A model generated the notes under the pieces. It had not been told where the DNA came from, ran no database searches, and worked only from the letters and a program-made list of their open reading frames with translations. From Acidovorax sp. NCPPB 4044 (lineage in GTDB: Bacteria; Pseudomonadota; Gammaproteobacteria; Burkholderiales; Burkholderiaceae_C), in NCBI RefSeq assembly GCF_028069655.1, contig NZ_JAMCOS010000001.1, forward strand, positions 1,766,001 to 1,830,000: 64,000 bases of DNA, given 5' to 3'. Both the position numbers and the translations under genes were made by a program. Shown piece by piece: positions 56,028 to 63,875 of this stretch. Positions within the stretch are counted from its first letter, which is position 1. The number at the start of each line of letters is the position of its first letter.

Positions 56028-57020
56028 ATGTTCAAGCCATATCGCCTCCATGTCGCCGGAAAATGGACCTCGATAGCTATTGTTTTGATAGCAAGTGGCG
56101 CGGCTTTCGCACAGGCGGACGGCTATCCGGCCCGGCCCGTGCGCCTGGTGGTGGGCTTTGCCGCGGGCGGGCCGACCGACGTGGTGGCCCGCGCGTTCGC
56201 GGAGCAGGCCGGCCGCACGCTCGGCCAGCCCTTCGTGGTGGACAACAAGCCCGGCGCCAACACCATCCTCGCGGCGCAGGCCGTGGCCGGCGCACCGGCC
56301 GACGGCTACACGCTGCTGTTCGGCGCCATCAACCACACGATGATCCCGGCGCTCTACAGCACGCGCGTGAAGTTCGATGCCGTCAAATCCTTCCTGCCGC
56401 TGTGCACGGTGGCCACCAGCCCGACGGTGCTGGTCGTGGGGCCGTCGTTGCCCGTGCGTTCGCTGCCCGAATTCCTGGACCGGGCGCGCCAGGCGCCGGG
56501 GCGCACCACCGCCGGATCGGCCGGCGTGGGCAGCTCGGGCCATTTCGCCACCGAGATGTTCGCCCGGGCCAACGGGCTGCGGCTCAACCACGTGCCCTAC
56601 AAGGGCGCCGCGCCCGTGGTCACCGACCTGATGGGCGGGCAGGTGGACAGCTCCTTCGCCACGTTGGGCTCGGTGCTGCCGCAGGTCCAGGGCGGCAAGC
56701 TCACGGCGCTGGCCGTGGCGTCGCCGCGGCGCTCGGCCCTGCTGCCCGGCGTGCCCACCTTCGCGCAGGCGGGCGGCAAGGATTTCTCCGCCGATGCGTG
56801 GTACGGCGTGCTGGCCCCTGCGGGCACGCCGCCCGCCATCGTGCAGACGCTGGAGCGCGCCGCCACGGCGTTCGCGCGCAGCGAAGCCACCGCCGAGAAG
56901 CTGCGCGGCCTGGGGATGGAAGCATCGCTGCGCTGCGGCGAGCCTTTCGTCCGGCAGGTGCGCGAAGAGACCGAGGCCCATACCCGCATCGCACGGGAAC
57001 TCGGCCTGCAGGCCGACTGA
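56028..57020 (+). CDS. Bug family binding protein with repeat-derived signal peptide
   Basis: 330 residues. Signal peptide KWTSIAIVLIASGAAFAQ, then RLVVGFAAGGPTDVVAR, VDNKPGANTILA and HVPYKGAAPVVTD. The first loop has GFAAGG in place of PFPPGG, a variant Bug loop. The hydrophobic core of the leader (codons around 56073-56098) is the dispersed repeat core in sense, with AT-rich codons unlike the rest of the gene. AAAGGAG precedes the ATG. Confidence 0.9.
   Translation: MFKPYRLHVAGKWTSIAIVLIASGAAFAQADGYPARPVRLVVGFAAGGPTDVVARAFAEQAGRTLGQPFVVDNKPGANTILAAQAVAGAPADGYTLLFGAINHTMIPALYSTRVKFDAVKSFLPLCTVATSPTVLVVGPSLPVRSLPEFLDRARQAPGRTTAGSAGVGSSGHFATEMFARANGLRLNHVPYKGAAPVVTDLMGGQVDSSFATLGSVLPQVQGGKLTALAVASPRRSALLPGVPTFAQAGGKDFSADAWYGVLAPAGTPPAIVQTLERAATAFARSEATAEKLRGLGMEASLRCGEPFVRQVREETEAHTRIARELGLQAD
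56071..56098 (+). repeat. Dispersed repeat core inside a Bug signal peptide (copy 5)
   Basis: GATAGCTATTGTTTTGATAGCAAGT, matching TTTGATAGCAA of copy 4 and the ATAGCTATT side of the hairpin. It is in frame and encodes SIAIVLIAS. Confidence 0.65.
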
Positions 57021-57074
57021 ACGACCGGGGCCCGCCCCGCATCGCCGAACCTTTTTTCCTGGAGACAGACAACC

Positions 57075-58049
57075 ATGCGCACCCACCCCTTCAAGACCTT
57101 CGCCCGCGGACTGCTGGCCGCCGCCTGCGTACTGGCCGGCGCCGCGGCACACGCCGCGTTCCCCGAGCGCACGATCACCATCGTCGTGCCCTACGCGCCC
57201 GGCGGCGCGGCCGATGCGGTGGCGCGCGTGCTGGCGAGCGGCATGGGCACGAAGCTTGGCACCTCGGTGATCGTGGACAACAAACCCGGCGCGAGCGGCA
57301 CGATCGGGGCGGCCTTCGTGGCCAAGGCGCCGGCGGACGGCTACACCATGCTCTACGACGCCACGCCGTATTCCATCAATCCGCACCTGTTCGCGAAGAT
57401 GCCGTATGCGGCCAACGCCCTGCAGCCGCTGTCGCTGGTGCTGCTGGCGCCCAATGTGCTGATCGTCAAGGCCGATTCGCCCTTCAAGACGGTGAACGAC
57501 CTCGTGGCGCGCGCCAAGGCGCAGCCCGGCAAGCTCAACTTCGCTTCCGGCGGCAGCGGCACGGTGCAGCGGCTGGCGGCCGAGCTGTTCCGCCAGCGCC
57601 TGCAGCTCGACATGGTGCACGTGCCCTACAAGAGCGGCGGCCCGGCAATCGCCGACGTGATGGGCGGGCAGGTGGATTTCATGTTCGGCACCATCGCGGC
57701 CACGTACCCGCTGGTGTCCGGCGGCAAGTTGCGGGCGCTGGCGATCTCCTCGCCCGAGCGCTCTGCGCGCCTGCCCGACGTGCCCACCGTGGCCGAGGCG
57801 GCCGTGCCCGGCTACGAGGCGTACGAATGGAACGGCGTGCTGCTGCCGGCCGGCACGCCCGCGCCCGTGGCGGCGCAGCTGCACAAGGCGCTGGCCGAAG
57901 TGCTGAACGAAGACGAGGTGAAGCAGCGCCTCTCCGACCTGGGCGCCCGGCCCATCGGGTCCACGCCCGCCGAGTTTGCCGAATTCCTCAAGAAGGAAGA
58001 CGCCAAGTGGGGCGCCGTGGTGCGCCAGGGCGGCATCCAGCTCGACTGA
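57075..58049 (+). CDS. Tripartite tricarboxylate transporter substrate-binding protein (Bug family)
   Basis: 324 residues with a signal peptide (about 1-27, ending AAHAA) and Bug loops ITIVVPYAPGGAADAVAR, VDNKPGASGTIG and HVPYKSGGPAIAD. Fourth Bug protein of the cluster. GGAG at 57060-57063 lies eleven bases before the ATG. Followed by the second amidohydrolase after 7 bp. Confidence 0.92.
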   Translation: MRTHPFKTFARGLLAAACVLAGAAAHAAFPERTITIVVPYAPGGAADAVARVLASGMGTKLGTSVIVDNKPGASGTIGAAFVAKAPADGYTMLYDATPYSINPHLFAKMPYAANALQPLSLVLLAPNVLIVKADSPFKTVNDLVARAKAQPGKLNFASGGSGTVQRLAAELFRQRLQLDMVHVPYKSGGPAIADVMGGQVDFMFGTIAATYPLVSGGKLRALAISSPERSARLPDVPTVAEAAVPGYEAYEWNGVLLPAGTPAPVAAQLHKALAEVLNEDEVKQRLSDLGARPIGSTPAEFAEFLKKEDAKWGAVVRQGGIQLD

Positions 58050-58056
58050 CCGCGGC

Positions 58057-58968
58057 ATGGCTCCCGATCCGACCCGGGCACCGGTGCCGCATTCAGCGGG
58101 GATGAACCGGCCGGCGCGCGCGCTGCCGCCGCTGGCCTGCGACAGCCACATGCACGCCTTCGACGCGCGCTTCGCGCCGTCGCCGCACTGGCCGCGCACA
58201 CCGCCCGACGCACCCGTGGCCGCCTACCGGCGGCTGCAGCGGCGACTGGGCACCGCGCGCGCGGTGGTCGTCACGCCGTCCACCTACGGCACCGACAACG
58301 CCTGCACCCTCGATGCGCTGGACCAGCTGGGCGACAGCGCGCGCGGCGTGGCCGTGGTGGGCGAGGGCGCCACCGATGCCGAGCTGGACCGCCTGCACGC
58401 CCGCCGCGTGCGGGGGCTGCGCGTGAATTTCGTTTCGCCCCAGTCCTGGGGCGAGACCACCCCGGCGATGCTGGCCACGCTGGCGCGCAAGGCGGCGCGG
58501 TTCGGCTGGCACCTCCAGGTCTTCGCCCACCCGGAGCAGATCGTGGCGCTCGCGCCCCTGCTGCGCACGCTGCCAGTGCCGCTCGTGATCGACCACCTGG
58601 GCCGCATCGATCCGGCCGGGGGCGCCTGCGGGCCCGCCTGGCGCGTGCTGCTCGGGCTGCTGGACGGCGGCAACACCTGGGTGAAGCTCTCGGGTGCCTA
58701 CATGCGGTCCACCGTGCACGGCGCGGGCCGCTATGCCGACACCCTGCCGTTGGGCCGCGCGCTGGTGCAGGCCGCGCCCGAGCGGCTGGTGTGGGGCAGC
58801 GACTGGCCCCACACCACCGAGGCGCCCGGCACGGTGAACGATGCCGATCTGCTCGACCTGCTGCGCGATTGGGCCGGCTCGGACGCGGCGATGGATGGCA
58901 TCCTCGTGCGCAACCCCGCGCGGCTCTACGGCTTCGATGCGCCCGACGCACCGCTGGGAGCCGCTTGA
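58057..58968 (+). CDS. LigI-like amidohydrolase family protein (second paralog)
   Basis: 303 residues from ATG 58057; an internal ATG at 58102 is an alternative. Motifs CDSHMHAFD, VTPSTYGTDNAC, IDHLGR, WVKLSGAYM and GSDWPHTT align with the paralog at 52325. It should hydrolyse a lactone or pyrone. The following gene encodes a further lactonase, so the pathway likely meets more than one lactone or the two paralogs act in series. Confidence 0.87.
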   Translation: MAPDPTRAPVPHSAGMNRPARALPPLACDSHMHAFDARFAPSPHWPRTPPDAPVAAYRRLQRRLGTARAVVVTPSTYGTDNACTLDALDQLGDSARGVAVVGEGATDAELDRLHARRVRGLRVNFVSPQSWGETTPAMLATLARKAARFGWHLQVFAHPEQIVALAPLLRTLPVPLVIDHLGRIDPAGGACGPAWRVLLGLLDGGNTWVKLSGAYMRSTVHGAGRYADTLPLGRALVQAAPERLVWGSDWPHTTEAPGTVNDADLLDLLRDWAGSDAAMDGILVRNPARLYGFDAPDAPLGAA

Positions 58969-59014
58969 CGCATCGCCCCGCAATCCCGCCCCAAGCAAAG
59001 AAAGCCGAGACTCC

Positions 59015-59941
59015 ATGTTCCTGCTCGAAGCCCCGCAGATCCGCCCGCTGGAGCCCTTCACCTCCCTGCCCGAAGCCTACCGCCGCCGCGAGCGCAGCGA
59101 GTGGGCCGACGCCAACCGCGGCGGCACGGTCACCGACTCGTTCCTGGAGGGCCCGGTGTTCGATGGCGCCGGCAACCTCTACGTCGCCGACATTCCCTGG
59201 GGCCGCATCTTCCGCATCGACCCGCAGGGCGCATGGAGCCTGGTGGCGGAGTACGGCGGCGAACCCAACGGCATGAAGTTCCTCGATGCCGACACGCTGC
59301 TCATCGCCGATTACAAGAACGGCCTCGTGCGGCTGCACGTGCCCAGCGGCACCGTTACCCCGTTCCTGGAGCGGCGCAACAGCGAGCGTTTCAAGGGCGT
59401 GAACGACCTGACCTTCGACGCCGAAGGCAACCTCTACTTCACCGACCAGGGCCAGAGCGGCCTGCACGACCCGAGCGGCCGGCTCTACCGGCTGCGGCCG
59501 AGCGGCCAGCTCGACCTGCTGCTGGCCAACGTGCCCAGCCCCAACGGCGTGGCGCTCTCGCCCGACGGCCGCGTGCTGTACCTGGCCGCCACGCGCGGCA
59601 ACTGCGTGTGGCGCGTGCCGCTGCTGCCGGACGGCAGCGTCGCCAAGGTGGGCCAGTTCTTCACCTCGTATGGCCCGAGCGGCCCGGACGGGCTGGCCGT
59701 GGACGCCGAGGGCCGCGTGCTCGTGGCCAACCCGGGCCTGGGCGTGGTGTGGGTGCTGAACGGCCGTGCCGAGCCGGTGGAGGTGCTGCGCGGCGTGCCC
59801 GGCAGCTCCACCACCAACCTGGCCTTCGGCGGCCCGGGACGGCGCGGGCTGTTCGTGACCGACTCCACCCACGGGCAGATCCTGCACGCCCCGATGTCCG
59901 CGGCGGGCCTGCCGGTCCACCGCGCCGCGCCGCTCTCCTGA
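59015..59941 (+). CDS. SMP-30/gluconolactonase family protein
   Basis: 308-residue six-bladed propeller hydrolase. Metal-ligand motifs are visible: EGPVFDGAGNLYVAD, GEPNGMKF, GVNDLTFDAEGNLYFTD, PSPNGVALSPDG and GPDGLAVDAEG. Family members open aldonolactones or related lactones using a divalent metal. Last gene of the cluster; no strong terminator is seen, but a GC-rich run and TTTTT at 59993-59997 follow. Confidence 0.9.
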   Translation: MFLLEAPQIRPLEPFTSLPEAYRRRERSEWADANRGGTVTDSFLEGPVFDGAGNLYVADIPWGRIFRIDPQGAWSLVAEYGGEPNGMKFLDADTLLIADYKNGLVRLHVPSGTVTPFLERRNSERFKGVNDLTFDAEGNLYFTDQGQSGLHDPSGRLYRLRPSGQLDLLLANVPSPNGVALSPDGRVLYLAATRGNCVWRVPLLPDGSVAKVGQFFTSYGPSGPDGLAVDAEGRVLVANPGLGVVWVLNGRAEPVEVLRGVPGSSTTNLAFGGPGRRGLFVTDSTHGQILHAPMSAAGLPVHRAAPLS

Positions 59942-60053
59942 GGTGCGGGCGGCGGCCGCGCCTGCCGCCATCGCCGGGGCGGAACTTCGGGTTTTTACCG
60001 AGCCGGAGGGCGCGCATGCATACACTTGACGCAACGCAAACGAAAGGTGACGC

Positions 60054-61334
60054 ATGCACTTCGATATCGTGATCGTAGGGGGCGGGGCCGGCGGCCTGGA
60101 ACTGGCGGCCCGGCTGGGGCGGGGCCTGGGCCAGCGCCTGGGCCGCGAGCGCATTCTGCTGGTGGACCGCAGCCCCTTCCACATCTGGAAGCCCACGCTG
60201 CACGAAGTGGCGGCCGGCACGCTCGATGCCCACCAGGAGGGCCTTTCGTACACGGTGCTCGCGCGGCGCAACCATTTCAGCTATTCGATGGGCGAGCTGG
60301 CAGCGCTGGACGGCGCCCGCAAGATGATCACGCTGTCGGAGATCCGCGATGCCGAGGGCGAGATCATCGTGCCGCAGCGCGTGGTCAGCTTCACGCGGCT
60401 GGTGCTGGCGATCGGCAGCGGCTCCAACTCCTTCGGCACGCCGGGCATCGAGCATGCCTACCTGCTGGAGAACGTGCGCGATGCGCAGCGCTTCCATGCC
60501 GACTGGCTGGCCGCCTGCGCGCGCGCCGCGTTCTCCGAGAGCCGCTCGCTGGGCGTGGCCATCGTGGGGGGCGGGGCCACCGGGGTGGAGCTGTCGGCGG
60601 AACTGCTGGAGGCCTACGCCGAGATCCAGGAGAGCCTGGGCAGCAGCCAGCGATTTCGCCTCGACATCACGCTGGTCGAAGGCGGCCCGCGCATCCTGGG
60701 CGGTTTGCCCGAGAAGATCTCCGCCCAGGCCGCCGTCGCCCTGCAGCGCAAGCAGGTGCAGGTCCGCACGGGCACGCGCGTGACAGAAATCCGCCGCGGC
60801 GAACTCGTCACGCCCGCAGGCAACGTGCCGGCCGAGATGATCGTCTGGGCGGCCGGCATCAAGGCCGCAGACACCAACGGCCGCATGGGACTGGCAGTGA
60901 ACGGCCTCAACCAGTTCGTCGTGGACGACCGGCTGCGCACCTCGGTGCCGGGCATCTACGCCTTCGGCGACTGCGCCGCGTGCCCCTGGGTGGACGGCAA
61001 GCTGGTGCCCGCGCGTGCGCAGGCCGCGCACCAGCAGGCCGAATACCTGGCGCGCGTGCTCTCCGCGATGCTGCGCGAGCACGAGATCGCCGAGCCCTTC
61101 GCCTACCGCGACTTCGGCTCGCTGGTCTCGCTGGGCGACAACAAGGGCGTGGGCAACCTCATGGGCGGCCTGGCAGGGCGCAACTTCTTCGTCGAGGGCC
61201 TGATCGCGAAGTGGATGTACATGTCGCTGCACCTGAACCACCACCGCGCCATCCTCGGCGTGGGCAAGACGGCGGTGCTGGCCCTGGCGCGGCTGCTGCA
61301 GCAGCGCGTGTCCGGGCGCCTCAAGCTGCACTGA
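60054..61334 (+). CDS. ndh: NAD(P)/FAD-dependent oxidoreductase, type II NADH dehydrogenase
   Basis: 426 residues. Two Rossmann nucleotide motifs (VGGGAGGLELAARLG near the start, VAIVGGGATGVELSAEL near 170) bind FAD and NADH, and PGIYAFGDCAA is the second FAD contact. The C-terminus has amphipathic helices (LMGGLAGRNFFVEGLIAKWMYMSLHL) that would attach it to the membrane. It would pass electrons from NADH to quinone without pumping. AAGGTGA precedes the ATG by four bases. Confidence 0.9.
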   Translation: MHFDIVIVGGGAGGLELAARLGRGLGQRLGRERILLVDRSPFHIWKPTLHEVAAGTLDAHQEGLSYTVLARRNHFSYSMGELAALDGARKMITLSEIRDAEGEIIVPQRVVSFTRLVLAIGSGSNSFGTPGIEHAYLLENVRDAQRFHADWLAACARAAFSESRSLGVAIVGGGATGVELSAELLEAYAEIQESLGSSQRFRLDITLVEGGPRILGGLPEKISAQAAVALQRKQVQVRTGTRVTEIRRGELVTPAGNVPAEMIVWAAGIKAADTNGRMGLAVNGLNQFVVDDRLRTSVPGIYAFGDCAACPWVDGKLVPARAQAAHQQAEYLARVLSAMLREHEIAEPFAYRDFGSLVSLGDNKGVGNLMGGLAGRNFFVEGLIAKWMYMSLHLNHHRAILGVGKTAVLALARLLQQRVSGRLKLH

Positions 61335-61376
61335 AGCGAAGGGGCGCGGGCGCTTGGGCCTGCCGCCCCGCGTGGC

Positions 61377-62231
61377 TCACTTGGGCGTATAGGTGATCCG
61401 CGTCACTTCGTACGTGGAAGGCTTGCCGTTGGAAGACGATGTTGCGATCTTGACGGTGCGCCCGCGGTACGGGCCATCGGCCACCACCCACAGCTGGAAG
61501 TTGGCCACGGCGTTGGCGACGGGGCCCACGGAGGTCACATCGTTGTTGAATTTGCAGACATTCAGCGTGCCCATCGCGGTCTGCAGCGTTTCGCGTCCGG
61601 TATAGGTGAACTGGTCGGTCACGGCCTCTCTGAAGGACGAGGCGGCGGTGCCGTTCTTGGGCGTGACGGTGGTCTGCCGGCTGTGGTCGCGGTTGACGGT
61701 CTGCCCGGGCTGCATGTCCAGCGGCGTGGACACCGGCGGATCGTAGACCTGGGTCAGCACCTGCGTGGACGTGTCGGAGACCACGCCGTAGGCCAGTTCA
61801 CGGCCGTTCACCAGATCGCGGAACTCCCGGTTCTCGCCCAGCGAACCGGTGGATTTGGGGATGAACATCACCGGCTTCGCACCGGCAAAATCCTGCCGGC
61901 CGCCGGTCGTCCTGGTGCTGACGGTGGCGAGGTCGGGCTGGCCTTCCATCTTCGTGATGCCTTCTTCGACCAACTCGGTGCCTTCGTTGTAGTCGGCGGC
62001 GTTGTAGCAGTCGGCCGAGCTGCCGGCGGACGGCGCGGGCGAAGGCGCCGGGCTGGGCGCAGGAGAGGGCGCGGGCGACGGCGCAGGAGAGGGTGCGGGA
62101 GTCGAGGGATTGCCCGGCGTGGCGACCGCGTCACCGCCACCACCTCCGCCGCAGGCGGTCAGGGAGGCAGCGGCGAACGCGGCGAATGCGGCGAATGCCG
62201 CCGTGCGAAGGGAGTGGTGGGGAGTGGGCAT
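61377..62231 (-). CDS. Proline/serine-rich lipoprotein of unknown function
   Basis: 284 residues. Signal peptide with repeated AAFAAF units ends in the lipobox LTAC, so it is a lipoprotein; a Gly run, then a PAPS linker (about six to seven 4-residue units) follows. The remainder is a soluble domain (DCYNAADYNEG, then VYDPPVSTP, YTGRETLQTAMGTLNVCKF, ITYTPK) with a Cys pair. I do not recognise the domain. The linker would hold it off the membrane. Confidence 0.8.
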   Translation of the reverse strand: MPTPHHSLRTAAFAAFAAFAAASLTACGGGGGGDAVATPGNPSTPAPSPAPSPAPSPAPSPAPSPAPSAGSSADCYNAADYNEGTELVEEGITKMEGQPDLATVSTRTTGGRQDFAGAKPVMFIPKSTGSLGENREFRDLVNGRELAYGVVSDTSTQVLTQVYDPPVSTPLDMQPGQTVNRDHSRQTTVTPKNGTAASSFREAVTDQFTYTGRETLQTAMGTLNVCKFNNDVTSVGPVANAVANFQLWVVADGPYRGRTVKIATSSSNGKPSTYEVTRITYTPK

Positions 62232-62357
62232 GGGAGGTGGATGTCGGAATCGAAGCCGCGAACGGTATCTGCCGACGTCGGGGTGGCGTAACCCCACCCA
62301 GGGAGCCCAGGTGCAAGCAAGTGTTAGCGTTTGCTGCGCCGGCCTTCGCCGCGGTAC

Positions 62358-62900
62358 CTACCCGGCCATGAGCTTCTGCACCAGGTCGGCCGCGGTCGAT
62401 GCAGCGTACTTGCGCATCAGCCGGGCGCGGTAGATCTCCACCGTGCGGTGGCTGATGTCGAGTGCCCGGCCGATCTCCTTGGAGGTCAGCCCCTCCAGCA
62501 GGCGCGCGGCCACCTCGCGCTCGCGGCCCGTGAGTTCGGCCTTCACGGGCCGCTGCGAGCTGAGGTCTTCGAAGCTCCAGATGCCCGACTCGTGCGGCGC
62601 CTCGCGGTTCAGCGCCCGGCCCGAGACGTGGCACCAGAACACCTCGCCGTTCGCGCGCTTCATGATGCGGTTGTCGGCATAGTGGCCGCGGGCGTTCAGG
62701 ATGGGTTCCATGCGCTTGCCCAGGCGCTCGTACTCGTCCGCGCTGGGGTACAGAATGCGGAACGACTGGCCGATCAGCAGTTCGCGCGATGCGCCGAACA
62801 TCTCGCAGACATGGCGGTTGCAATCCACCATGGTGCGGTTGCGCGACAGCACGAGGCCCACGGGGGCCATGTCGAAGGCGAGGCGGTAATCGATGTCCAT
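62358..62900 (-). CDS. PAS-LuxR transcriptional regulator
   Basis: 180 residues: N-terminal PAS domain (about 1-115; MAPVGLVLSRNRTMVDCNRHVCEMFG) and a LuxR/GerE helix-turn-helix (LTGREREVAARLLEGLTSKEIGRALDISHRTVEIYRARLMRKY). There is no receiver, so it should sense a ligand through PAS. Divergent from scoAB and separated by a nested dyad, so it probably regulates that operon. Confidence 0.9.
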   Translation of the reverse strand: MDIDYRLAFDMAPVGLVLSRNRTMVDCNRHVCEMFGASRELLIGQSFRILYPSADEYERLGKRMEPILNARGHYADNRIMKRANGEVFWCHVSGRALNREAPHESGIWSFEDLSSQRPVKAELTGREREVAARLLEGLTSKEIGRALDISHRTVEIYRARLMRKYAASTAADLVQKLMAG

Positions 62901-62913
62901 GCTCGGGGCAACT

Positions 62914-62955
62914 CTCTACGAAAAACTACCTATGAAGGTACGTAGTATCGTAGAG
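62914..62955. promoter_or_regulatory. Nested dyad between the PAS-LuxR gene and scoA
   Basis: CTCTACGA (62914-62921) pairs with TCGTAGAG (62948-62955); inside lie ACTAC/GTAGT and TACCT-ATGA-AGGTA. Candidate operator for the PAS-LuxR regulator. Confidence 0.6.
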
Positions 62956-63059
62956 CGCGCCAGGCATCTGCGCGGTGGCCGGCCGGTGCGGCGCGAACGC
63001 CGTCACCGCCGGCCGCGATGGCCAGAAAATTCGTGAACCTTCCAACTGAGGAGACGGGT

Positions 63060-63872
63060 GTGAACAAGATATTTCCTTCCGCGGCTGCGGCGCTCAAGGG
63101 CGTCGTGGCGGACGGCCAGATGCTGGCCGTGGGCGGCTTCGGCCTGTGCGGCATTCCCGAGGCGCTCATCGATGCGTTGCGCGATTCCGGCGCCAGGGGG
63201 CTCACGGTGATCTCCAACAACGCCGGGGTCGACGGCTTCGGCCTGGGCAAGCTGCTGGAGACGCGGCAGATCCGGAAGATGATCTCGTCCTACGTGGGCG
63301 AGAACAAGGAATTCGAGCGCCAGTACCTCGCGGGCGAGCTGGAGCTGGAGTTCACGCCGCAGGGCACGCTGGCCGAGAAGCTGCGCGCCGGAGGCGCGGG
63401 CATCCCGGCCTTCTTCACCAAGACCGGCGTGGGCACCATGGTGGCCGAAGGCAAGGAACTGCGCGAGTTCGACGGCGAGACCTACGTGATGGAACGCTCG
63501 CTGGTGCCCGATGTGGCGCTGGTCAAGGCGCACCGCGCCGACAAGTCGGGCAACCTGCAGTTCCGCCTCACGGCGCGCAACTTCAACCCCGCGGCCGCCA
63601 CGGCCGGCAAGGTCTGCATCGTGGAGGTCGAGGAGATCGTCGAGACCGGCGAGATCGCCCCCGACGACGTGCACCTGCCGGGCATCTACGTGCACCGCAT
63701 CGTCCACAACCCGACCCCCGAAAAGCGCATCGAGAAGCGCACCGTGAGCGCCGCGGCGCCCGTGGACCCCGTCGCTGCCAAGGTGGAAGCGCAGGCCGTC
63801 ATCGCCCAGGCGGCCGCCAGCAGCGAAGTGCCCGTGCCCACGGTGCCGGCCAACAAACATCAAGGAGCCTGA
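63060..63872 (+). CDS. scoA: 3-oxoacid CoA-transferase subunit A
   Basis: 270 residues. The GGFGLCGIPE motif near residue 25 and ITVISNNAG-like sequence mark the alpha chain of succinyl-CoA:3-ketoacid CoA transferase, which moves CoA from succinyl-CoA to acetoacetate. GTG at 63060 has GAGGAG at 63048-63053 and gives the expected MNKIFPSAAAAL start; an upstream ATG at 63018 is less likely. The C-terminus is a longer Ala/Val-rich tail. scoB starts three bases after its stop. Confidence 0.9.
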   Translation: MNKIFPSAAAALKGVVADGQMLAVGGFGLCGIPEALIDALRDSGARGLTVISNNAGVDGFGLGKLLETRQIRKMISSYVGENKEFERQYLAGELELEFTPQGTLAEKLRAGGAGIPAFFTKTGVGTMVAEGKELREFDGETYVMERSLVPDVALVKAHRADKSGNLQFRLTARNFNPAAATAGKVCIVEVEEIVETGEIAPDDVHLPGIYVHRIVHNPTPEKRIEKRTVSAAAPVDPVAAKVEAQAVIAQAAASSEVPVPTVPANKHQGA

Positions 63873-63875
63873 GAC

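Noticed and set aside
60011..60035. TTGACG near the ndh start as a -35 box
   Set aside because: It lies only about 28 bp before the start codon with no matching -10, so it cannot be a normal promoter for this gene.
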